The notes under the pieces are model-generated. The model had not been told where the DNA came from. It searched no databases and saw nothing but the letters and a program-made list of their open reading frames with translations. 64,000 bases of DNA. Origin: Hyphomicrobiaceae bacterium. Lineage in GTDB: Bacteria > Pseudomonadota > Alphaproteobacteria > Rhizobiales > Devosiaceae. This document shows, one piece after another, positions 35,334-42,154 of the stretch. Numbering within the stretch: position 1 is the stretch's first letter; every line of letters begins with the position of its first letter. The stretch lies in NCBI GenBank assembly GCA_020638095.1, contig JACKJF010000003.1:1054001-1118000 (forward strand), in the 5' to 3' direction. The position numbers and the translations under genes are program-made.

Positions 35334-36023
35334 TCATATACCGTAAAGTTCGTTGTTCGTAAGCACCTTGTGAATCTTGACCCCATCACGCGCCCTGAAT
35401 TCGATCGTTGCGTCGGGGTTGTATTGGCGGGTGATGATGCGTTCGGCCGTTCGCCGCTCCAGCAGCTTGATGAAGGCCTGCGGTTCGCCGTTGTTTGTGT
35501 CCGGCTCCTGGATGACGACAACATCGCCGATGCGCACCGGTTTGTGCGGGCTCACATAGATGAGGTCACCCGGAAAGAAGCGCGGTTCCATCGAACTGCC
35601 TTCGACGTAAAGGGCATAGATGTCCTTCGCTGTCGCAAGGCCGGCTGGGCGCAACACATAGTCGATGACGTCGGTGGTGATCTGGAATGCCCCGTGGCCA
35701 GTGGCTGCCCCCGCTGCCGTCCCCAGAACAGGCACATCCTTGAACCCAGACGTGCGGCCGGCGGGCAGGGGCGCACTTTGCGCTGGCGTTGCGTTGGGGA
35801 TTGGTGCGCCAATCGGCGTCGCGATGCCTTGGGCGAGATCCGCCGCATCGAGCTGCAGAGCCGCAGCAAGTTTCGGCAGTTTGTCAACATGGACCGATTT
35901 CTTTCGGCCCTCGAGTATGTCGCGAATGAAGCCGCGCTCCAAACCGCCGTTGACGGCGGCCGGGATCGGCTTGAGCCCTAACTGGTCTAGGCGCGCTGCG
36001 ACGATTTCCTTCAAGTCAGCCAT
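35334..36023 (-). CDS. Prophage CI-type repressor (HTH + S24 peptidase)
   Basis: 229 residues. The N-terminal DNA-binding part is ARLDQLGLKPIPAAVNGGLERGFIRDILEGRKKSVHVDKLPKLAAAL. The probable cleavage bond is Ala104-Gly105 (LGTAAG). The S24 dyad is Ser144 (EGSSMEPRF) and Lys186 (AFIKLLE). It maintains lysogeny and should be inactivated by RecA-stimulated self-cleavage. It is divergent from the Cro-like gene across operators at 36034 and 36082. Confidence 0.9.
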   Translation of the reverse strand: MADLKEIVAARLDQLGLKPIPAAVNGGLERGFIRDILEGRKKSVHVDKLPKLAAALQLDAADLAQGIATPIGAPIPNATPAQSAPLPAGRTSGFKDVPVLGTAAGAATGHGAFQITTDVIDYVLRPAGLATAKDIYALYVEGSSMEPRFFPGDLIYVSPHKPVRIGDVVVIQEPDTNNGEPQAFIKLLERRTAERIITRQYNPDATIEFRARDGVKIHKVLTNNELYGI

Positions 36024-36033
36024 GCCCGAACGA

Positions 36034-36049
36034 TAGTAAATTTACAACT
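36034..36049 (+). promoter_or_regulatory. Prophage operator copy OR, repressor side
   Basis: TAGTAAATTTACAACT matches the 16-bp motif TNGKAAANNTACAACY and contains the palindrome GTAAATTTAC. It lies 11 bp before the repressor start, suited to autoregulation. Confidence 0.65.
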
Positions 36050-36073
36050 TTTTGACGAATGGGAAATTTCCGC

Positions 36074-36102
36074 TTGAAAAGTTGGAAACATACAACTATC
36101 AG
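36074..36102 (+). promoter_or_regulatory. Rightward early promoter PR
   Basis: TTGAAA (36074-36079) and TATCAG (36097-36102), 17 bp apart, just before the Cro-like gene. The spacer is filled by operator copy 36082-36097. A further half-motif (TGGGAAATTT) is at 36060. Confidence 0.65.
36082..36097 (+). promoter_or_regulatory. Prophage operator copy OR, Cro side
   Basis: TTGGAAACATACAACT, the fourth match to TNGKAAANNTACAACY, inside the PR spacer in the same way as OL1 sits inside PL. Confidence 0.65.
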
Positions 36103-36108
36103 AGGCGC

Positions 36109-36357
36109 ATGGAACATGAACTCACCCAGCACCTGATTGCCCTTGCCGGGGCTTATGGCACCGCAAAGGGCCTGATGCTGTCGACGGTCGCGAAACACAT
36201 TACCGGCGATCCCCGATTCTTCACCAACCTTGAAAACGGTCTCACGTTCACCGCGCGGCGTTACGACAAGGTCGTTGCCGCCTTCGCCGCCAATTGGCCT
36301 CAGGGGCTTGACTGGCCCGATGGTGTGCCCAGACCCACGCTTGAGGCCGCGGAATGA
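36109..36357 (+). CDS. Cro-like helix-turn-helix protein
   Basis: 82 residues from the ATG at 36109. LTQHLIALAGAYGTAKGLMLSTVAKHITGDPRFFTNLENGLTFTARRYDKVVAAFAANWP reads as a five-helix XRE-type domain (turn near STVAKHITGD). It is divergent from the repressor and first behind PR, the position of Cro. It should favour lytic growth by binding the same operators. An ATG in frame at 36052 is upstream of PR and not used. Confidence 0.75.
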   Translation: MEHELTQHLIALAGAYGTAKGLMLSTVAKHITGDPRFFTNLENGLTFTARRYDKVVAAFAANWPQGLDWPDGVPRPTLEAAE

Positions 36358-36362
36358 ACGCC

Positions 36363-36524
36363 TCACTTCGTTTCCCTTTCCCGCGCTTCGATCTCCGGCA
36401 CTGGCTCTCCTCCCTCCCGTGCCGGGGTTCGGCTGGTTCTGGCCCGCATGGCCGCCCGGCGATCCTTCATCGCCTTCATGCGGGCCAGGGCCTTTTCGAG
36501 CAGTGGCGAGGTCAGCCGTTTCAT
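36363..36524 (-). CDS. Possible small basic protein antisense to the early transcript
   Basis: A 53-codon frame with GAGG 8 bases before its ATG. Its product is a plausible charged helix (SPLLEKALARMKAMKDRRAAMRARTSR) with an acidic end. On the plus strand the same span has a 78-codon frame (36354-36590) that overlaps the Cro-like stop (ATGA), but its product is Pro/His/Arg-rich and unlike a protein. The minus frame looks better, though it opposes PR transcription. Either may be real, or neither. Confidence 0.3.
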   Translation of the reverse strand: MKRLTSPLLEKALARMKAMKDRRAAMRARTSRTPAREGGEPVPEIEARERETK

Positions 36525-36583
36525 GGCCCAAGCCTCGCACGGGCCGGGGGTTCCGTCAGGCGGCAGGGGCGGGGGATTTTGCC

Positions 36584-37069
36584 ATGCTAAGTCCGGCCGA
36601 CCTGTTGCGGCTCAAGGCGGCGGTTCGGCGCGACGTGGAGCGGGCCGGCGGGCAGGAGGCGGCGGCGCTCATTCCGGGCATCCGCGTCAGCCGGCACCAA
36701 TCCTATTCCGAATTCGGCAACCCGGATCTTCTCGAGAAGTGGCCGGGCATCGACCTGGTGGTGGCCCTGGCGCGCGACGGCGGCAAGAGCCGCACGATCG
36801 AGGAAATGTGCGCCCAGGCAGGCGGGCTTTTCGTGCCCCTGCCGCGCGGCAGCGGGCTTTCAGGCATCGAGATCAGCGCCGGGGCGAGCGCCAAGGAATT
36901 CGGCGACGTGATGATCACGGTCGGCGCCTCGATCCGCGACGGGCGCATCACCCCGGATGAAGCCGAACGGATAGGCAAGGAAATCAACGAGGCGCTGGCG
37001 GCGCTTGCCGGCCTGCGCGAGACGGTCGTCGCTGAACGCGACCGGGGCGAGGGGGAGGGCCGGGGATGA
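36584..37069 (+). CDS. CII-like phage regulatory protein (Phage_CP76-like)
   Basis: 161 residues from the ATG at 36584. LKAAVRRDVERAGGQEAAALIPGIRVSRHQSYSEFGNPDLLEKWPGIDLVVALARDGG resembles the Phage_CP76 regulatory family (GGQxxAA, SRHQxxSxxxN, then a residue run on replication host factors), usually placed after Cro. The C-terminal half is Gly/Glu-rich with a coiled segment (AERIGKEINEALAALAGLRETV). Likely a DNA-binding decision regulator. The family link is by pattern only. Confidence 0.55.
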   Translation: MLSPADLLRLKAAVRRDVERAGGQEAAALIPGIRVSRHQSYSEFGNPDLLEKWPGIDLVVALARDGGKSRTIEEMCAQAGGLFVPLPRGSGLSGIEISAGASAKEFGDVMITVGASIRDGRITPDEAERIGKEINEALAALAGLRETVVAERDRGEGEGRG

Positions 37070-37329
37070 CGGAATTTCCGCTTTGGCTGGCGACGGCACG
37101 CAGGGTGCGCGCGCTCGAAACGCTGAACGAGGTGCCGGGCGTCGGAGACCAGTCTTTCCCGGCAATCCCGGAAAACCGGGAACTGACCGTCGGTGGGTTC
37201 ACCTTCGACTGGCATGGCGGCGGAGCCGGCGCCTATGTGTGGTTCATCGAAATTGGGTTCGAATATCACCTGCCCGCCGAATACTTCGCGCCGCTCGAGA
37301 GTGTGCCCTCGGGAGAAGCGGTGCAATGA
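37066..37329 (+). CDS. Hypothetical phage protein, 87 aa
   Basis: A small acidic protein with an aromatic-rich core (GGFTFDWHGGGAGAYVWFIEIGFEYHLPAEYF). Start and stop both overlap neighbours by 4 bp (ATGA), so it is translated with the CII-like and methyltransferase genes. Not recognised. Confidence 0.6.
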   Translation: MTEFPLWLATARRVRALETLNEVPGVGDQSFPAIPENRELTVGGFTFDWHGGGAGAYVWFIEIGFEYHLPAEYFAPLESVPSGEAVQ

Positions 37330-38867
37330 CCATTCCCTTTCACTCGCTGGCCGACCTTTTTCCGCTGATCGAAGGGCCGGAATTCGAAGCGCTGGTTCGG
37401 GACATCGCCGAGAACGGCGTGCGCGAGCAGATCGTTGTGAAGGACGGGCAGATCCTTGACGGGCGCAACCGCTACCGGGCGGCGATCCGGGCGGCGATCA
37501 TCACCGAAGATACCGAGCCCCAGCTCAACCGGCGCGACGGCCTTTTCATCGATTTCGATGCCAATTTCACCGCCGATCCGCTGAGCTGGGTCCTGTCGAA
37601 GAACCTTCATCGTCGGCACCTCAGCGAAAGCCAGCGCGCGACAATTGCCGCCAGGCTCGAAAATCTCGGCGTCGGACGGCCGGCCGACTATGCCAAGGGC
37701 GGAATTGCCGGGGCAGCGTCTCCGGGAAAAGATGCAAATTTGCATCATTGGTCGCCCGTGAAACGCGCGGACGCGGCCGACATGCTGCATGTCTCGCCCC
37801 GGTCGGTCGCCTCGGCCCGCCAGGTCATCGACCATGGCGCGCCGGACCTGACCGCCGCGGTCGAGCGCGGCGACATCAAGGTTTCGGTGGCCGCCGAACT
37901 GACCAGCCTGCCGGTCGACGAACAGGTCCGGCTTATCGAACAGGCGGACCCGAAGGCCATCCGCGAAGTTGCCAGGCGGGCGCGGGCCGAAAAGCTCGAA
38001 GTCAAGAAACAGGCGCGGCAGGAGCGGGAAAGGGCGCTCGGGGCGAAACAGGTGGCGCTGGGGGCGGCCGACGGGGTACCGAAATTCGGCGTCGTCTATG
38101 CCGACCCGGAATGGACGTTCGAGGCCCGGGCGGAAAGCGGCATGGAGCGGAGCGCCCAGAACCATTACCCGACGTCAACCCTCGAGGCGATCAAGGCGCG
38201 CGGCGTTCCGGACGTGATTGCCACCGATGCGGCACTCTTCCTTTGGGCCACGGTGCCCTTGCTGCCCGAGGCGCTCGAGGTCATGGCGGCGTGGGGTTTC
38301 ACCTACCGCTCGCACCTGGTCTGGACAAAGGACAGGGCGGGCACCGGCTACTGGTTTCGCAACGCCCACGAGCTGCTGCTGGTCGGAACGCGGGGCAATG
38401 TGCCGGCTCCGGCGCCCGACACCCAACCGCTCAGCACCTTCGCCGCCAATGTCGGCGCGCACTCCGAAAAGCCGTTGATCTTCGCCGGCATGATCGAGCG
38501 CATGTTCCCGACCCTTCCCAAGCTCGAGCTCAACCGCCGCGGTGCCCCGCGCCCCGGCTGGTGGGCCTGGGGCAACGAGGTCGAGGGTGCGGATGCGAAC
38601 GGGTTTGCATTTCTTGATGCCGCCGTCGGCAGCTCTGCTGCCGTCCCCGGCACCCCCGCCGGAGAGACGGCAGACGATGAAGCCAATGGGCTGATTGAAG
38701 CCGCCTATGCGGCCGGAAATGTCGACCTCGCGGCGCTGTCCGCCCAGACGGGCCTGACGAGAACTGCGATCAAGATGCGCGCATGGCGCCGCGGCTGGAG
38801 TGATCCATCCAACCAGTCGGCGGCGGTCGCGCGGTCCAATGCAAGGCGCGGGGAGGCTGCCCAATGA
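37326..38867 (+). CDS. ParB-domain / MT-A70 adenine methyltransferase fusion
   Basis: 513 residues. An N-terminal ParB/Srx-like domain has DGRNRY at residues 45-50 followed by a helical DNA-binding part (SESQRATIAARLENLG ... DMLHVSPRSVASARQV) that reads as an HTH. The C-terminal half is an MT-A70-type S-adenosylmethionine methyltransferase: YADPEW at 258-263 (DPPW-type catalytic site with Glu for the second Pro, common in phage members), NHYPTSTLEAI, LFLWATVPLLPEAL, GFTYRSHLVWTKDRAGTGYWFRNAHELLLVGTRG. Expected to make N6-methyladenine in DNA. The final 40 residues look like another HTH. The stop overlaps the GcrA-like start. Confidence 0.85.
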   Translation: MTIPFHSLADLFPLIEGPEFEALVRDIAENGVREQIVVKDGQILDGRNRYRAAIRAAIITEDTEPQLNRRDGLFIDFDANFTADPLSWVLSKNLHRRHLSESQRATIAARLENLGVGRPADYAKGGIAGAASPGKDANLHHWSPVKRADAADMLHVSPRSVASARQVIDHGAPDLTAAVERGDIKVSVAAELTSLPVDEQVRLIEQADPKAIREVARRARAEKLEVKKQARQERERALGAKQVALGAADGVPKFGVVYADPEWTFEARAESGMERSAQNHYPTSTLEAIKARGVPDVIATDAALFLWATVPLLPEALEVMAAWGFTYRSHLVWTKDRAGTGYWFRNAHELLLVGTRGNVPAPAPDTQPLSTFAANVGAHSEKPLIFAGMIERMFPTLPKLELNRRGAPRPGWWAWGNEVEGADANGFAFLDAAVGSSAAVPGTPAGETADDEANGLIEAAYAAGNVDLAALSAQTGLTRTAIKMRAWRRGWSDPSNQSAAVARSNARRGEAAQ

Positions 38868-39448
38868 ACCAGACCGCGGCCTGGAGCGATGCGAATGTGG
38901 CGCGGCTCCGCGAGCTGGCGGCGGAGGGGCTGACGCTCCGCGAAATCGCCGTGCGCTTCGACCGGCATTATTCGACCATCCAGCACCATGCGCAGCGGCA
39001 CGGGATCGCTGTTGCGCGGACGGTGCAGTCGGTCTGGACGCCGGCGCTCGAGGCCCGGCTGCGCCGGCTTGTCGCGGCGGGGCGGTCGCGGCGCGAAATT
39101 GCCGGTCTTATGGGGCTGCCGCTTGCCGCGGTCAGCCGAAGGGTGACCCATCTGGGTCTCTCGACGCGGGGCTTCAACCGGCCGCCACCCGCTCAGGCCT
39201 TCGGGCCCGAGGTCAAGACGAGCAAGGCCGGCGAGCGGTTCGCCGCGGCGGTTCTGAACCCGGCGCATGCGCCCGGGGGCGCGCGGCTCCTGCCGCTCAG
39301 CGAACGCGCGCCTGGCATGTGCTGCTGGCCCTATGACGGGCCGGAAGGCGGCACGGTCTTTTGCGCGGCTGATGTGACGGGCGAGGGCGACTATTGCCCG
39401 GACCATGCGGCGCGGATGTTTGCAGGCGGGAGGCGTCGCAATGAGTGA
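38864..39448 (+). CDS. GcrA-like phage regulator
   Basis: 194 residues. It carries two helix-turn-helix units in tandem: WSDANVARLRELAAEGLTLREIAVRF (7-32) and VWTPALEARLRRLVAAGRSRREIAGLM (58-83), the second followed by SRRVTHLGLSTRGF. The host GcrA has one such unit (WTxERVxxLxxLWxxGLSxSQIA ... HRLGLSGR). The C-terminus has the GcrA sigma-binding signature CCWPYDGP, then VFCAAD and DYCPDHAARM with Cys154, Cys167, Cys178 and His181. GcrA recruits sigma-70 to promoters methylated by CcrM in alphaproteobacteria. A phage copy coupled to a DNA methyltransferase may do the same for phage or host genes. Confidence 0.75.
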   Translation: MNQTAAWSDANVARLRELAAEGLTLREIAVRFDRHYSTIQHHAQRHGIAVARTVQSVWTPALEARLRRLVAAGRSRREIAGLMGLPLAAVSRRVTHLGLSTRGFNRPPPAQAFGPEVKTSKAGERFAAAVLNPAHAPGGARLLPLSERAPGMCCWPYDGPEGGTVFCAADVTGEGDYCPDHAARMFAGGRRRNE

Positions 39449-39723
39449 GTGTTGCCCCACCTGCCAACGGGCGCTTCGCCATCTTTCCGAAACAGGAATT
39501 CGAGATGCTTGCGGCCCTGCTCGAGGCCAGTCCGCGGATAATGAGCAAGGACCAACTGCTGGCCCGCACATATGCCCTCAATCCGAACGACGAGCCGGAA
39601 ATCAAGATCATCGACGTCTATGTCTGCAAGATCCGCCAGAAGCTCACCGGCCTGCCGCTGACCATCGAGACCATGTGGGGGCGGGGATACCGTCTGGTGA
39701 AGGGAGTGTCAGAGAATGCCTGA
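39445..39723 (+). CDS. Stand-alone CtrA-type winged-helix DNA-binding protein
   Basis: 92 residues with no receiver domain. FPKQEFEMLAALLEASPRIMSKDQLLARTYALNPN is the first half of an OmpR/PhoB domain. DEPEIKIIDVYVCKIRQKL (49-67) and IETMWGRGYRL (74-84) match the DNA-recognition part of CtrA almost residue for residue. It could therefore bind CtrA-type sites without phosphorylation. The annotated GTG overlaps the GcrA-like stop. An ATG at 39441 with GGGAGG 7 bases before it opens another frame reading MSECCPTC, and one extra base seems to separate it from this frame. Confidence 0.8.
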   Translation: MSVAPPANGRFAIFPKQEFEMLAALLEASPRIMSKDQLLARTYALNPNDEPEIKIIDVYVCKIRQKLTGLPLTIETMWGRGYRLVKGVSENA

Positions 39724-40516
39724 GATCAATGCGCAGGTCGGCAAACGGCCGACACTCGAATGGGTGCCGGTGGAAAAGATCCTGGTTGACCACAATTACC
39801 AGCGCGAGATTCGACCCCATCTGGTTGAGCGGATCCTTGCCAATTTTGCCTGGGACCATTTCGGGGCAGTTGTGCTGGCGCCCCAGCCGGACGGGACCTA
39901 TCACGTCACCGACGGGCAACACCGGGTCAAGGCGGCGTCGCTTCATCCCAATGTCACCGAAGTGCCGGCGCTGGTCATCGCGGCCGACAGCACGAGCGCC
40001 GAAGCGAAGAATTTTCTCGTCATCAACCGTGACAGGCAGGCGGTAAACGCCATCGACCGCTACTGGGCGGGCATCGCGGCTGGCGATCCGGACTGCCTGC
40101 ATATGGCGGAAGTGCTGAAAACGGCGAACTGCGATGTGGTGCCGTCGCTTGGGGAAATCGCGGTTGGACTGACGGCGTCAGTTTATGCCGTGCAGCGGGC
40201 GCTGGCGCGGCACGGTGACAAGGCGGTGACCGATGCGTTGACGCTGATCCGGCGAGCCTGGCCGGACGATGCCAAGGCGCTGCGCGGCACCCTGATCCTT
40301 GCGCTGGCGCGGCTGTTCAGGGCCAACCCGGCGCTTGACCGGGAGCGGATGCGCCAGGTGCTGGCGGGCCAGAGTTTCGCGCAGCTGACCGCCCATGCGG
40401 AAGGGTTCCGCAAGCTCAGCGGAGGGTCGGCGGAAACCGCGCTCAGCAAGACGATTTCTGAGCTCTACAACAAGGGCCTGAGCAAGAACATCATCTATTT
40501 CGGGGCCGCTGCGTGA
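39716..40516 (+). CDS. ParB/Srx-like domain protein (DUF6551-like)
   Basis: 266 residues. The N-terminal ParB-like fold has WVPVEKILVDHNYQREIRPHLVERIL and VTDGQHRVKAASLHP, the GxHRxxA box used by ParB/sulfiredoxin proteins to bind nucleotide. The C-terminal half is helical, without a recognised domain, and ends LYNKGLSKNIIYFG. It may be a DNA-binding or nuclease-type replication accessory. It starts inside the previous gene (8-bp overlap). Confidence 0.75.
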   Translation: MPEINAQVGKRPTLEWVPVEKILVDHNYQREIRPHLVERILANFAWDHFGAVVLAPQPDGTYHVTDGQHRVKAASLHPNVTEVPALVIAADSTSAEAKNFLVINRDRQAVNAIDRYWAGIAAGDPDCLHMAEVLKTANCDVVPSLGEIAVGLTASVYAVQRALARHGDKAVTDALTLIRRAWPDDAKALRGTLILALARLFRANPALDRERMRQVLAGQSFAQLTAHAEGFRKLSGGSAETALSKTISELYNKGLSKNIIYFGAAA

Positions 40517-40701
40517 CCCCTGAAGCCCGAGCGCGCATCGAAAGGGAGATCGAGCGGTACCTCGACGCGGCGGCGGCGCTGATCGCGAGGCTCGACCGGT
40601 TCGACCGCGATGCCGACAGCGAGCCTTGTCTTGGCTGGGTGGAGACGGAATGGGGGGCAGTCTTGCTCAACGCGGATGACCGCGAAGAGGAGGCGGTATG
40701 A
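40513..40701 (+). CDS. Small acidic phage protein, paralogue of the 44768 gene
   Basis: 62 residues, GTG start overlapping the previous stop. It starts RIEREIERYLDAAAALIARLDRFD, then DADSEPCLGWVETEWGAVLLNADDREEE. The 77-aa product at 44768 shows the same order (ERIETYISLLDRLDGD ... DADSEP ... LGWAEIGGYVAVHGNLDDRE). Proteins of this type are common in rhizobial prophages and have no known function. Confidence 0.65.
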   Translation: MTPEARARIEREIERYLDAAAALIARLDRFDRDADSEPCLGWVETEWGAVLLNADDREEEAV

Positions 40702-40964
40702 ACTCCCCGGCGCGCATTCCCTTCGACCGGGCGCGGGAGCTGAGGCGAGCGGCGCGGGATTTTGCCTTCCGGGTGCACCTGGTGCCCTCGGGCGAGCACC
40801 TGCTCGAGGTGGCGCTTCTGGGGACCGGCACGAGCGTGACCTACCGCCAGGCCGATCTTTTCGAGCTGCGCGCCGCCTTCGAAGCGTTCGAGGCCGAATG
40901 CGCCTTCGAGGACGGGCGGCCCAATGAGCGGCTTCATCCGCTGGTCAAGGGGATCGAGCCATGA
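40698..40964 (+). CDS. Hypothetical phage protein, 88 aa
   Basis: A soluble charged protein (FDRARELRRAARDFAFRVHLVPSGEHLLEVALLGTGTSVTY, then an acidic helix). ATGA overlaps on both sides place it in the replication operon. Not recognised. Confidence 0.6.
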   Translation: MNSPARIPFDRARELRRAARDFAFRVHLVPSGEHLLEVALLGTGTSVTYRQADLFELRAAFEAFEAECAFEDGRPNERLHPLVKGIEP

Positions 40965-42154
40965 GCCTTTCGCCCGAACTGCAGGCCCTCAGGGACGAGG
41001 CGATGCGGGTGAGCTGCATCGACTGGGCCATGCGCAAGCGCTGGAAGCTTGGCCCCGGCATCGACCGGGCCGGGCCGTGCCCCAATTGCGGAGGCGACGA
41101 CCGCTTCGCCATTCACACCAAAAAGAACAGCTTCAACTGCCGGCAGTGCGGGCTTTCGGGCGGCGGGGTCATTGACCTGGTGATGAAGACCGAGGGGCTC
41201 GATTTCGTCAAAGCCGCGGAGCTGATCACCGGCCGGCGCGCCGACCAGCCGGTCGACCCGGCGCGGGCCAGAAGGCTTGCGGCCGAGGCGAAACGGGCGG
41301 AGGAAAGGCGGGCGCGGGAAGACGAGAGCTATCGGGAGAAAGCGCGGCGCGAGGGCTATCAGATCTGGCGGTCGGGCAAGCCGATCGGTTCGCCCGAGGG
41401 AGAAATGGTGCGCCTGTACCTCGAGCGGCGGGGCATTGGCGGCGCGCTGCCCTACCTGACGAGCGCCAGCCTTCGGGCGCTTGCCGCCCATCCCTGGTGG
41501 GAGGTTTCGGGCCGGGAGCGGGTGGAGCTTCATGCCGGCCCGGCCATGCTGGCCCCGGTTCTTTCGCCCGACGGGCGCTTTGGCGCGGTGCACCAGACCT
41601 GGCTCGACCTCGAACAGCCCAAGGGCAAGCTCAGTCTGCCCCCTGACGCGAAGGGCAGGCCGCGGCCGGCCAAGAAGGCGCGCGGCCATGTGGGCGGCGG
41701 CGCCATCCGCCTTTATACGCCCATGTCGAGGGTCCCTGGGCAGGGCCAGCCGCAGGTCACCGCCACGCGCATTGTCATGGGCGAGGGGATCGAAACAACG
41801 CTCACCCCGCTCGCCTGGGCCTTCGAGCCGGACACGGCCTATTGGGCCGGGGTTTCGCTCGGCAACATGGCCGGCCGGGCCATGCGCGACGCGGCGGGGC
41901 ACGTGGTGCACGACCAGCCGGACATGAACGATCCGAATGCCTTCGTGCCGCCCGGCTGGTGCGCGGAACTGATTTATTTGAGCGATGGCGACGACCCGAA
42001 GAGCCACATTCACGACAAGCTGAAACGCGGCCTCCGGCGGGCGATGCGGGCGCGCCCCGGCCTTCGCGGCTTCATTGTCCCGGCCCCGGCGCCCGGCACC
42101 GACATGAACGAACTGGCGATGGCCCTACGTCAGTCGTCGGAGGTGGGGGCATGA
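40961..42154 (+). CDS. Phage DNA primase (CHC2 zinc finger + TOPRIM-like)
   Basis: 397 residues. Zinc ligands Cys40/Cys43 (CPNCGGDDRF) and Cys60/Cys63 (FNCRQC) form a CHC2-type finger followed by GGVIDLVMKTEGLDFVKA. After a charged linker, the TOPRIM-like half shows VMGEGIETTLTP (the catalytic Glu motif) and LIYLSDGDDP (DxD). It makes RNA primers for phage replication. It directly precedes the helicase-type primase gene with a 4-bp overlap. Confidence 0.85.
   Translation: MSLSPELQALRDEAMRVSCIDWAMRKRWKLGPGIDRAGPCPNCGGDDRFAIHTKKNSFNCRQCGLSGGGVIDLVMKTEGLDFVKAAELITGRRADQPVDPARARRLAAEAKRAEERRAREDESYREKARREGYQIWRSGKPIGSPEGEMVRLYLERRGIGGALPYLTSASLRALAAHPWWEVSGRERVELHAGPAMLAPVLSPDGRFGAVHQTWLDLEQPKGKLSLPPDAKGRPRPAKKARGHVGGGAIRLYTPMSRVPGQGQPQVTATRIVMGEGIETTLTPLAWAFEPDTAYWAGVSLGNMAGRAMRDAAGHVVHDQPDMNDPNAFVPPGWCAELIYLSDGDDPKSHIHDKLKRGLRRAMRARPGLRGFIVPAPAPGTDMNELAMALRQSSEVGA

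Noticed and set aside
36354..36590. 78-codon plus-strand gene coupled to the Cro-like stop
   Set aside because: The ATGA overlap is tempting, but the product is dominated by Pro, Arg, His and Gly; kept only as an alternative to the minus-strand frame.
37671..38060. Separate partition system (ParAB) in the prophage
   Set aside because: The ParB-like domains belong to a methyltransferase fusion and a DUF6551-like protein; no ParA ATPase or parS-like repeats are seen.
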